From: Acidobacteriaceae bacterium
Lineage (GTDB): Bacteria; Acidobacteriota; Terriglobia; Terriglobales; Acidobacteriaceae
DNA length: 64,000 bases
Direction: 5' to 3'
Assembly (NCBI GenBank): GCA_030039035.1
Contig: JASHQQ010000351.1
Location: forward strand, 1-64,000
Shown: positions 43,774 through 51,297 of the stretch, piece after piece
How positions within the stretch are numbered: the stretch's first letter is position 1
Layout of the letters: every line of letters starts with the position of its first letter
Notes under the pieces: model-generated
Told to the model about the DNA's origin: nothing
The model's database searches: none
The model's input: the letters and a program-made list of their open reading frames with translations, nothing else
Position numbers and translations under genes: made by a program

Positions 43774-45546
43774 TTACATATTCACGAGGTCATTGCCCTG
43801 TACGAGGGCCGAAACCTCCTGTTCCAACCGGTTGAGCCGTTCCATGGCTGCCTGTACAGCCGGAGCTCCTTGTTCCCTGACCTTCCGCGCCCGGTCGAGC
43901 GCCTGCTCGGCGATGCGCCTGATTTCGTGCAGCAGCCTGCGGATCTCAACCTCCAGGCGATCCCGGCTTTCCTGAATGCGATTGAGGACGTCGTTTTGCA
44001 CGCGCGAGCTGTTCACCTCCAGAAGGCGCCGCAGAAGTTCCCGGGCGCCGTTCCCGATCAGCCTGCGTCCGCCTGCAAGCGCCAAAAAGACGTCGGCGAT
44101 CCAGCGCAACGGCGATGGAGGTTGCGCAGTTCCGATAAAGTCCTCGAATGTAAACCCCGATCGCACGCGGAAGCCTTTCTCCGGGTCCAGCGCATGGGGC
44201 ATACGCGCGAGTTCGCCGAGACCTGCATCGGCGAGCTTTTTCAAAAAGCTGTTGGCCATTTCCACGAACCGGAGGGCCACAGCCCGATATTGGCGCTCGC
44301 CCTCCAATTGCTCAAGTTGGAGCCAGGGAGCGACCTTGCGACGCGAGATCTCCTGGGCAAGGCGCATCAGCCGGCGACGGGAGTGCGGACCGAATCCGCG
44401 GGAGAGGGACTGCAAATTTCCATCGAATTCTCCTTCCGATTCCGCCCACGCGGAGCGGAAAAACTGCTGGCGCCTTTCCACAAGGAGATCCGAAATCCGC
44501 TGCTGCTCCGCCAGGAACAGGAAGCCCAGCTCGCGCATGGATCGCTCGGCCTCGGCGATCGTTTGCCTCATCAGCCCGATGCGCCGTTGGGATTCCCCGA
44601 TGGGCCGCTGAAGCGCGTCGCGTTCTTCACGGATCATGGCCAGCAATTGTTCGCCCAGGCGCTGCAGGCCCCGGTCGCAAGCGGCGCGAACAAGTTCACT
44701 GGCCGAGTCTTCCACCAGACGATGCAGACTTTCCAGCAGCCTGTCCCAATCCCTCAGCGGACCGCGGCCTTCCATCCGTTCGGTGGCGCTGACCTCGAAG
44801 ATCTGACCCATTGGGCGATGCAGCCGCTGCTCCAGAATTTCGCGGGTGAACCTTGCCGCGGCCGCACGTTCCGGATCGGTGGTGCGGTCGGATTTGTTGA
44901 TCACCAGGATCAGATCCTGCACCTGCCGGCTGGCGGATTCCACCAGCGCCAGTTCCTCGGCGGCAATGGGCGGATCGGCCCCGACGACGACCAATGCCGC
45001 GTCGATGTGAGGGATGAACGCCTGCGTGGTTGACGTATTTCCCATGAAGACCGAGCCCAGGCCCGGCGTGTCCACAAAACACATGCCGGAAGACAACAGC
45101 GGGCTGGGTACGAATACCTCAGCGCCTTCCACGGCCTTTTTGTTTTCGGGGTTTCGTTCTTCGCTGACGAACTCCCCCAGATCGGCAATGGCAACATCCT
45201 GCCAGGACCCGTCGCGCATGCGAACGCGCGCCTGAAGTTCGCCGCCAAAGCGGACCACGGTAGGCACGGCTGTAACCGGAACAAATCCGGTGGGAAGAAC
45301 CTGGCGGCCGACGAGGGCATTGAGCAGTGTGGATTTGCCCCGCTTGAACTGACCGACACAAGCGACATAGAAACGCCCTTCGGCAACCCGCGCGGCAAGT
45401 TCGCGGGCTTCATCGGCGACAGGCACGGCTCCAGGTTCCTGAGCCAGAGCGGCAAGATGCAACAGACGGGAGGCGCCATCCATATATCGGGATGTGTCGG
45501 CCGATGAGGCGCCGCAATCCTGCAATGCCGATCGACCGGAGGTCAT
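43774..45546 (-). CDS. dynamin-like GTPase A
   Basis: A 590-residue large GTPase. G1 is GQFKRGKST at about 65-73, the G2 Thr lies in VTAVPTVVRFG, G3 is DTPGLGS, and G4 is NKSD. Downstream comes a long helical region rich in Arg/Glu heptads ('QLLAMIREERDALQRPIGES', 'AEAERSMRELGFLFLAEQQR') like a dynamin stalk, with an amphipathic stretch (WIADVFLALAGGRRLIGNGA) that could act as a membrane paddle. The start at ATG 45546 overlaps the single-DUF190 gene by four bases. Bacterial dynamin-like proteins remodel or repair membranes and often work as adjacent pairs; GTPase B is three genes upstream in this locus. Confidence 0.9.
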   Translation of the reverse strand: MTSGRSALQDCGASSADTSRYMDGASRLLHLAALAQEPGAVPVADEARELAARVAEGRFYVACVGQFKRGKSTLLNALVGRQVLPTGFVPVTAVPTVVRFGGELQARVRMRDGSWQDVAIADLGEFVSEERNPENKKAVEGAEVFVPSPLLSSGMCFVDTPGLGSVFMGNTSTTQAFIPHIDAALVVVGADPPIAAEELALVESASRQVQDLILVINKSDRTTDPERAAAARFTREILEQRLHRPMGQIFEVSATERMEGRGPLRDWDRLLESLHRLVEDSASELVRAACDRGLQRLGEQLLAMIREERDALQRPIGESQRRIGLMRQTIAEAERSMRELGFLFLAEQQRISDLLVERRQQFFRSAWAESEGEFDGNLQSLSRGFGPHSRRRLMRLAQEISRRKVAPWLQLEQLEGERQYRAVALRFVEMANSFLKKLADAGLGELARMPHALDPEKGFRVRSGFTFEDFIGTAQPPSPLRWIADVFLALAGGRRLIGNGARELLRRLLEVNSSRVQNDVLNRIQESRDRLEVEIRRLLHEIRRIAEQALDRARKVREQGAPAVQAAMERLNRLEQEVSALVQGNDLVNM

Positions 45547-45914
45547 TCCGCTCGCCCCGGGGGTGTCTTCTGCCCTTGTTCGGGAGTGCGCGAATAGCGA
45601 ATCACGTCCACACGGGACATGGCGATCAGGCCTTCCTGCACCATTTCGTCGAGGTGCGGAATCAGCTTTTCGATCTGCTCCTCCCTGTCGATGACAGTCA
45701 GCATGATGGGCGCATCTTTGGAGAACTTCCAATGACTGCCATGGTGAATCCTGGAGCTCGCCCCGTACCCTTCAATCCCCCGATACACGGTCGCGCCGGC
45801 CACTCCCAGTTCCATGCATCGGGAAACGATTGCCTCGTGCAGGGGCTTGCCGTTCCATTTGTCTCCCTCGCCGAAGTGAATGCGCAACATCCTGGCCTGA
45901 AACTGTTCCTTCAC
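45543..45914 (-). CDS. single-domain DUF190 protein
   Basis: A 123-residue protein with the DUF190 signature 'MLRIHFGEGDKWNGKPLHEA', 'VAGATVYRGIEGYGASSRIH' and 'DAPIMLTVIDREEQIEKLIP'. The fold is ferredoxin-like, related to PII/CutA signalling proteins, which is family knowledge. It overlaps both neighbours by four bases (double-DUF190 upstream, GTPase A downstream), so the three are coupled. DUF190 genes are recurrent neighbours of crcB; whether they bind fluoride, nucleotide or protein is not established. Confidence 0.92.
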   Translation of the reverse strand: MKEQFQARMLRIHFGEGDKWNGKPLHEAIVSRCMELGVAGATVYRGIEGYGASSRIHHGSHWKFSKDAPIMLTVIDREEQIEKLIPHLDEMVQEGLIAMSRVDVIRYSRTPEQGQKTPPGRAE

Positions 45915-46672
45915 GGTCGCGCCTCCGTTCCCGGAAACGTGCTGTCTGCCGACGTCCCTGCCGGATTCACATCCTGGGCGCGACAGGAGTACTTGATGAT
46001 GTCCACGTCGGAGAAAACAACCAGGCCTTCCTCCACCATCTGATCGACGAGGGGAAGAAAGGCGCGGAGCTTTTCCCCGGAGTCCACGGCCGAGAGCATG
46101 ATGGAGCAGTCGCGCGACAGGTGCAAAGCCTTGTCCTTGTGCACGCGACGATGCGCGCCGTAGCCGAGGATGCCGCGATAGACGGTGACTCCGGCAATGT
46201 CGTTGGCCCGCATGGCTTCGACAAGCGCCTGATAAAGGGGTTTGTCCTTCCAGCGATCCGATTCGCCGATATAGATCCTCATCATCTTGGCCCTGCCCTC
46301 CATCCGGACGTGAGCGGGAGGAGCAACCGTCTTCGGCTTCGAAACCTGGGCAGGCTTGGCAACCGTGGTCTCCTGGATCTCGATCATGCCGGTGCCCGCC
46401 AGTTCCTCAAGCTTGCCCAGAATCTCATTCACCTTTTCGGGCGTCTCGATGAACTCGATCTTGAGCGGCATGTGGTCAGAGATCTCGACGATGCTCGCCG
46501 AATGCATGTGATGATCGGCGCCGAATCCGGCGATGCCCTTCACGACCGTGGCCCCGGAAACGCCGCGATAGAAAAGAAAATCGAGAATGCCCGAGTACAC
46601 CGGAACGCCGCGGCGCCTGGACCCTTCGCTGACGTAGATTGAGACCTTGAGCGCTTTTCCCGCTTTCAGCAT
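45911..46672 (-). CDS. double-DUF190 protein
   Basis: A 253-residue protein with two DUF190 domains joined by a Pro/Lys-rich linker (residues about 110-128). Domain 1: 'GVSGATVVKGIAGFGADHHM'. Domain 2: 'MRIYIGESDRWKDKPLYQAL' and 'IAGVTVYRGILGYGAHRRVH'. Domain 1 lacks the opening FGExD-K motif and has 'VSIYVSEGSRRRGVPVYSGI' instead, so it is more divergent. The start at ATG 46672 follows AGGGAGGG. It is 78 bases after crcB and overlaps the single-domain gene by four bases. Three DUF190 domains in one operon suggest an oligomeric PII-like sensor, which is inference. Confidence 0.92.
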   Translation of the reverse strand: MLKAGKALKVSIYVSEGSRRRGVPVYSGILDFLFYRGVSGATVVKGIAGFGADHHMHSASIVEISDHMPLKIEFIETPEKVNEILGKLEELAGTGMIEIQETTVAKPAQVSKPKTVAPPAHVRMEGRAKMMRIYIGESDRWKDKPLYQALVEAMRANDIAGVTVYRGILGYGAHRRVHKDKALHLSRDCSIMLSAVDSGEKLRAFLPLVDQMVEEGLVVFSDVDIIKYSCRAQDVNPAGTSADSTFPGTEARP

Positions 46673-46750
46673 CCACCCTCCCTGCTCCGCGACCTCGTAT
46701 TGATGAGATGTTATCGACGCCGGTCCGGCCGTTGATGGTTCAGCAGGTTC

Positions 46751-47128
46751 TCACCCCAGCACCTCGGCGAGAAGCGAGCCACACCAAACGGCGACAAGAC
46801 CAAGAAGCAGGCTGCCAACAGCGTAAAGCGCGGCGAGCAGAAAAGCCCCCGAGCGAAGATTCGACAGTGTTTCCCACTCGAAGGTCGAGAACGTGCTGTA
46901 GGCGCCCACAAAACCGACTGCGATGAGAAAACGCCAGGCCGTATTCAGTTCGGCGCGCCTGCCGAGCCACGTGAGCGCGAATCCGATGATGACGCAGGCG
47001 GTCATGTTGATGACGAACGTTCCGTAGGGGAACCGTGTGCCGAGGCGACCGGAGATGGTGGAGCCCAGCCAATAACGGGCGATCGAACCCAACGAACCTC
47101 CCACCGCGATATACAGGTATTTCTCCAA
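46751..47128 (-). CDS. crcB: CrcB/Fluc fluoride channel
   Basis: A 125-residue, four-helix membrane protein with the Fluc hallmarks 'VGGSLGSIARYWLG', 'FPYGTFVINMTACVIIGFAL' (pore Asn of GTFxxN) and 'VGFVGAYSTFSTFEWE' (the GxxGxxTTFSTF-like pore motif, here AYSTFSTF). Fluc channels are dual-topology dimers that let cytoplasmic fluoride leak out. The track start (GTG 47179) overlaps GTPase B; the internal TTG at 47128, preceded by AGGGGGG at proper spacing and giving MEKYLYIAVGGS, matches typical length and is preferred. It lies in the middle of the fluoride-riboswitch locus. Confidence 0.95.
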   Translation of the reverse strand: MEKYLYIAVGGSLGSIARYWLGSTISGRLGTRFPYGTFVINMTACVIIGFALTWLGRRAELNTAWRFLIAVGFVGAYSTFSTFEWETLSNLRSGAFLLAALYAVGSLLLGLVAVWCGSLLAEVLG

Positions 47129-47145
47129 AATGCGAACCCCCCTGT

Positions 47146-49206
47146 TCAGCTTCGGATCTCTGCCGTCTCGGCGTTCCACTTCATCAGCCGCGAAAGATCG
47201 TTCCCGAGTTCCGGCGAAACGGTCCCATCGCCGGATGGGCCGCGCATCCTGTTCAGTTGGGCGCGATACGCATCAGCGTGGGAGCCAACCATGGCCTGCA
47301 TTCCACGAGTCGTGTGCGCGCTCCATTGCCTGAGAGCGCCTCCGTAACGATGCAGTTCCACCCTGAAGGAATCGCCGAACGCCGCGCGCAGACTGCGCCG
47401 GGCAAGCGCCATTGCCGCGCTCCGCCCCAGCCATCTCCACAGGCGCGCGCCCACCGGCCCGGGAATCGCCGCCATTTCAAATCGGGGCGCATCGCGAAGG
47501 AGGACGCCGGCTTCCTCGAGGGATGGCGCATCCGGCCGGTTCATTTGTTCCGCAATCGCGTTGAGGCCGTCAACCGCCTCCCGGATCGCGCCCCGTGTCC
47601 GCACGAGGGCGCGATCCACATGCTTCTGAATTACGTCCTGAGTCCACTCCGCCAGCACCGGCGATCCGATTCGCCTTGCCGGGCCGGCATGGATGTGGGC
47701 GACGGCCATTTCCGCCAGCTCGTCGACGATCAGCTCCGGCCGCTCGCCCAGCTCAAAGAACGCGTGATCGAGATGAGTGCGCTGCTCGCCGATCTCGCCG
47801 CTGATATGGCGCAGCCTGTCTTCGATTTGCTTCGCATCGACTTCCGGAAGAGCTTCCCGCCTGCTGCTCCGGAGCAGCGTCTCAAGCGTGGAGATCACCG
47901 ACTCGCGCAATGCGCCGATCTTGCGGGCGATGGATGCGTCCCGCAGGCTGCGCGCCTGATGAAACCGGGGAAGCAATTCCTGCCCAAAGAAGCGATCCAC
48001 CAACGTCGCATGACTGGCAAGCGCACTGACCGGCTCAATGTGAATGCCGAGTCCCAGTTCGTTCCGGACCTGGGCTTCAATGTAACCGGTGACTCGTCCA
48101 AGGTCCGGATCCGTCAACAGATCGGACTTGCTCAAAAGGACGAGCGCAGGTATTCCGCCTTCGAGGAGAAGGCGCAGGGTGCCAATATCCTCGTCATTGA
48201 GAGTCGCGCCCGCGTCGATCAGCAGGATGGCAAGGTCACACGCCGGAAGATAGGCCATGGTTTCCGCGGCGCCCCTTCTGGCGAGGGAGCCGAGTCCGGG
48301 GGTGTCCACGAGCACAATGCCCTCGCGCAGACGCGCGGAAGGTACCTCCACCACCGCGCGGATCACGTTGCGTTGATTGCCGGGGTTGCCGTCCTCGCTC
48401 ACGAGGTTCCGGAACCCGTCGATCGACACTTCTTCAGTACGTCCGCTTGCGAAGCCGACCTCGGCGCGCAGCGTGGCGCCGTAGCGCAGCCGTGTTGGAA
48501 CCGCGGTGATCGGGTTGACTCCAACGGGCAGCACATCGGTCCCAAGGAGAGCATTGAGCAGCGACGATTTTCCGCTGCTGACCCGGCCGAACAATGCCAC
48601 CTCAAGGTTGTTGTCCTCCAGACGGGAAGCAAGCGAGGCAATCCGCGAGCGAAACTCGACGAGGCCGTGCCGCGTGACTACAGCTTCAATCGTCTCCAGA
48701 AGCGCGACGTCGCAGCCTGCGTGCTCCAGTTTTTTCAGACGGGATTCGAGACTGGTTCCCAGCTCCTGGCGCAGGTAGCGTTCCATGCTTTGCGCAACGG
48801 AGCGAAGCTCGTGAACCACGCCGTTAAGTTCCTCAGCCACATCGTCGGGAACAACGCCCGAGCCGCGCATGTAGCCCGGCTTCAATTCCTCGATCGCGAT
48901 ATCGATGAACGCAAGGTGGGTGAGAGCGGCGCGTGTCGCCGGAATCCGTGGCGGATCGGGGGCGATTCCCTGCCAGGCGAGAGCGCGCAGAAGCTGTTCG
49001 CGGATGCGGCGAATATGATCCTCCACCACGCGTGTCTGCGCCGGAGTCACATCGACGAGGTGCCTGGGAAACGGGGATTCCGACGCAGTCTCATGGAGAA
49101 CCTGTTCCACTTCGCACAGGAGTTTGTCGATGTAGGAGCAGGTCACGCCCAGCCGCCGGCGCTGGGCATCGTTGAGCTCTCCATGTTGCGGCGTTTCCAT
49201 GCTCAT
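47146..49206 (-). CDS. dynamin-like GTPase B
   Basis: A 686-residue large GTPase with about 200 helical residues before the G domain. G1 is FGRVSSGKSS (about 206-215), G2 lies in ITAVPTRLRYG, G3 is DTPGLGS, and G4 is LSKSD. A helical stalk follows, and a hydrophobic/basic segment near the end (VGARLWRWLGRSAAMALARR) may be a membrane-binding tip. The G-domain regions resemble GTPase A closely, but the N-terminal extension is unique, as in paired bacterial dynamins where one member is longer. It starts 96 bases after the USP gene and is followed by crcB after 17 bases. Confidence 0.9.
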   Translation of the reverse strand: MSMETPQHGELNDAQRRRLGVTCSYIDKLLCEVEQVLHETASESPFPRHLVDVTPAQTRVVEDHIRRIREQLLRALAWQGIAPDPPRIPATRAALTHLAFIDIAIEELKPGYMRGSGVVPDDVAEELNGVVHELRSVAQSMERYLRQELGTSLESRLKKLEHAGCDVALLETIEAVVTRHGLVEFRSRIASLASRLEDNNLEVALFGRVSSGKSSLLNALLGTDVLPVGVNPITAVPTRLRYGATLRAEVGFASGRTEEVSIDGFRNLVSEDGNPGNQRNVIRAVVEVPSARLREGIVLVDTPGLGSLARRGAAETMAYLPACDLAILLIDAGATLNDEDIGTLRLLLEGGIPALVLLSKSDLLTDPDLGRVTGYIEAQVRNELGLGIHIEPVSALASHATLVDRFFGQELLPRFHQARSLRDASIARKIGALRESVISTLETLLRSSRREALPEVDAKQIEDRLRHISGEIGEQRTHLDHAFFELGERPELIVDELAEMAVAHIHAGPARRIGSPVLAEWTQDVIQKHVDRALVRTRGAIREAVDGLNAIAEQMNRPDAPSLEEAGVLLRDAPRFEMAAIPGPVGARLWRWLGRSAAMALARRSLRAAFGDSFRVELHRYGGALRQWSAHTTRGMQAMVGSHADAYRAQLNRMRGPSGDGTVSPELGNDLSRLMKWNAETAEIRS

Positions 49207-49302
49207 TTCCCGAATTCCCGGGTGAAATTCCGCTGACTTGTCCGCAGGGCCGTGACGAATGAAGGCGGCCTCTTCTCCATGACGAATAGCACGATTCCTG
49301 TC

Positions 49303-49740
49303 TCAGTGGACAATCATGACCGGACAATGCGCGTAGCGCAGCACGCGCTCGGAGTTCGATCCGATCATCCAGCGGTGCAGAATCGTGTGGCTGCGCTTGC
49401 CCATCACGATCACGCTGGCTTGCATCTGGTCTGCCATGTGAATGATCTGCTCCGCGGGGTGACCGACGACGATTTCGGTTTCGAGCTCAATCTCCTTCTG
49501 CCTGGCAATTTCCCGGATCGCGACGTAGCTCTTCTCGTATTTCTCGCGCGCGTCGTCGACGACGGCGTGGAACTCGGCGCTTTCCGCCGGTTCGGGAGGG
49601 CGGATCACGGAGATGACGAAGAGTCTGGCTTTAAGATCGCCGGCCATCGACAAGGCAACATTCATGGCGTGCTCGGAATGAGGCGACCGGTCGTAGGCAA
49701 CGAGGATTCTCTGAAATCCGACAAAGACCGTGCTTCCCAT
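49303..49740 (-). CDS. universal stress protein (UspA-like)
   Basis: A 145-residue protein: 'RILVAYDRSPHSEHAMNVAL' at the N-terminus and 'GHPAEQIIHMADQMQASVIV' then MGKRSHTILHRWMIGSNSERV at the C-terminus. The usual nucleotide motif GxxGx9G(S/T) is modified to G-K-R-S-x9-GS, so the second Gly is Ser and ATP binding is uncertain. A typical SD (AGGAGGGAACG) precedes ATG 49740, nine bases after the antiporter stop. Usp genes are known neighbours of fluoride riboswitches; the role here may be stress or membrane-transport regulation. Confidence 0.92.
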   Translation of the reverse strand: MGSTVFVGFQRILVAYDRSPHSEHAMNVALSMAGDLKARLFVISVIRPPEPAESAEFHAVVDDAREKYEKSYVAIREIARQKEIELETEIVVGHPAEQIIHMADQMQASVIVMGKRSHTILHRWMIGSNSERVLRYAHCPVMIVH

Positions 49741-49749
49741 CGTTCCCTC

Positions 49750-50967
49750 CTAAGCCTCTTCCGCGGCAGCGGCCTGCTGCGCGGGTTGTTCCGCGGTCCT
49801 GGACGCGTGCGGATGCGTATGGGGAAGAAGATGCCGGGGAAGAAAAAATGCATTGGCGATCATGGTGAGAATCACCGCGCTGGCGATCACCGTTCCCACG
49901 AGAAACGAGTATTGCGCCTGGGTGATGATGTGGTGATTGAGGCCGAAGAGCGAGGAGATGGTGCCGAACGTGAGGCCCGTCGACATCATCAGCGTGTAGT
50001 AGGCTCCCGCGGAACCGTCGTACCGGTGAGCGCGAACGGCGGGATAGACCGCAACGGCCTTCGAGAGCGACTTGGCCATGAAAAGAATCAGCAGAACCAG
50101 GGGAGCGGCAACCAGCGCCGGCACCGATACGAACGATCCGGCACGGATGAAGTAGAACGGCGTGAGCAATCCGAAGGTGAGAGTACGCAGGCGGCGAACG
50201 AGCGCGTGGTCCTTGCCGACGGTGCCGGCGAGCACCATGCCGATGAGGTAGGCGGGGAGAACCGCTTCGCTTCCCGCCCACACGGCCAGTCCGCCGAGCG
50301 CGAACAAAAGGAAGAGAAGATACTTGGCTTCAAGTTCAGACACCCGGCCGCCATATTTCCTGAAGAACCACGGCGTGAGAAACGGAAGGATGGCAAATGC
50401 CGCGGCCGATACACCCACGAAGACCAGCGTCCTGACGGTGAACGGCGAGAAGATCAGGCCGAGCGCGATCACCGTTCCCAGGTCGTTGATGAAGCAGGCG
50501 GCAAGAATCGATTTTCCGTATTCGGTGACGTTGAATCCAAGTTCGAGCATCACGGCATAAACAACGGCAACCGAGGTTGTCGAAAGGGCGACACCCGCAA
50601 GCCAACTGGGCATGATGGACCAGTGCAGGAGGAAACGGGCGATGGCCGTGCAACCAAGGAACGGCCCGAAGAATCCCGCCAGCCCCACGGCCGACGCTTC
50701 ACGCCATTTGGTCCTGAAGATGGCCGGATCCAGCTCCGCGCCGGCCAGAAACGTGAGCACGATGGCGCCCGTTCCGGCGAGAAAGGTGATCCACTGCGTG
50801 TTGCCTTGCAGACCACTGGTGCCCAGCATGACGCCGATGACCAGTTGCGCGACCGTGCCGACCACGATTTCGGAGAGCGCCGTCGAGATCCTGAACCAGA
50901 TCGCGAGCAGCGTGGCGACCAATGCCAATCCCACCCACAAGGCAGAAAGGGCCCATGCGTTTGTCAT
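49750..50967 (-). CDS. cation:proton antiporter, CPA2/KefB-like
   Basis: A 405-residue integral membrane protein with about twelve helices. Family features are 'FLAGAELDPAIF' in the middle of the fold and 'ACFINDLGTVIALGL', an Asn-Asp pair that fits an electroneutral antiporter of the CPA2 group. No TrkA-N domain follows; the C-terminus is a short His/Ala-rich tail (HTHPHASRTAEQPAQQAAAA). First gene after the riboswitch leader, with a strong SD (GAAGGAG) nine bases before ATG 50967. It likely exchanges Na+ or K+ for H+, which would support pH homeostasis during fluoride (HF) stress. Confidence 0.92.
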   Translation of the reverse strand: MTNAWALSALWVGLALVATLLAIWFRISTALSEIVVGTVAQLVIGVMLGTSGLQGNTQWITFLAGTGAIVLTFLAGAELDPAIFRTKWREASAVGLAGFFGPFLGCTAIARFLLHWSIMPSWLAGVALSTTSVAVVYAVMLELGFNVTEYGKSILAACFINDLGTVIALGLIFSPFTVRTLVFVGVSAAAFAILPFLTPWFFRKYGGRVSELEAKYLLFLLFALGGLAVWAGSEAVLPAYLIGMVLAGTVGKDHALVRRLRTLTFGLLTPFYFIRAGSFVSVPALVAAPLVLLILFMAKSLSKAVAVYPAVRAHRYDGSAGAYYTLMMSTGLTFGTISSLFGLNHHIITQAQYSFLVGTVIASAVILTMIANAFFLPRHLLPHTHPHASRTAEQPAQQAAAAEEA

Positions 50968-51011
50968 GGAACCAGGCTCCTTCAGTTGTGTTCAGGGATC
51001 GCTGGCGGGAA

Positions 51012-51044
51012 TGACTCCGCAACAGGATTCCCTGTCAGGAGTCA
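51012..51044 (-). terminator. expression-platform hairpin of the fluoride riboswitch
   Basis: On the minus strand UGACUCC pairs with GGAGUCA (7 bp) and an inner ACAGG pairs with CCUGU around GAAU. It uses the same ACUCC strand as the aptamer pseudoknot. The following U-tract is weak (UUCCC), so either a poor intrinsic terminator or another mechanism is possible. Confidence 0.6.
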
Positions 51045-51139
51045 TCATCTGCCCGGCCTGTCGACCACCCCGGCGACCTTGACCCGTCGCCGGGATCCCG
51101 AAAGATGCGGGACAGCGGTTAAAGGTGAACTCCCTCACC
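51034..51139 (-). ncRNA. fluoride riboswitch (crcB motif), expanded P2
   Basis: The RNA begins GGUGAGGGAGUUCACC (P1, 16 nt, stem GGUGA/UCACC), then UUUAACCGC, the conserved junction, then CUGUCC pairing with GGGCAG (P2), and finally UGAUGACUCC. Loop GGAGU and ACUCC can form the five-pair pseudoknot. P2 carries an insert of about 50 nt with a perfect nine-pair hairpin (CCCGGCGAC/GTCGCCGGG). The conserved U of GAUG in the P1 loop is G here, and an extra A sits between P2 and UGAUG. It precedes an antiporter-USP-crcB operon, the expected gene set. Confidence 0.85.
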
Positions 51140-51153
51140 TCAACGTTGAGTGA

Positions 51154-51182
51154 ATCGTAGGAGCCTGAGCCGCCAAAGTCAA
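51154..51182 (-). promoter_or_regulatory. sigma70-like promoter of the fluoride operon
   Basis: Minus strand TTGACT (51182-51177), exactly 17 bp, then TACGAT (51159-51154). Transcription would start near 51147, just upstream of the riboswitch P1 stem and over a ctcaacgttgag palindrome at 51139-51150. Confidence 0.7.
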
Positions 51183-51297
51183 GTAACCACGGAGATACAG
51201 GCTGCCGGTCATTTGAAGGGTCTTAATTCGAAACACCACCCGGCGTGTCGCGCCCAGGCGGACATTCCTTGTGCAGCGATCAACACTCACACGATTC

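Noticed and set aside
43771-45033. 420-aa plus-strand ORF
   Set aside because: Antisense to dynamin-like GTPase A.
51061-51100. Perfect hairpin CCCGGCGAC/GTCGCCGGG first read as P1 of the fluoride riboswitch
   Set aside because: Its loop size does not fit the motif and no AACCGC follows it; the GGTGA/TCACC hairpin at 51124-51139 fits P1 exactly, so the strong hairpin is an insert within P2.
47035-51153. Long plus-strand ORFs 47035-49236 and 49252-51153
   Set aside because: Antisense shadows of dynamin-like GTPase B, Usp and the antiporter; the minus-strand proteins have clear motifs.
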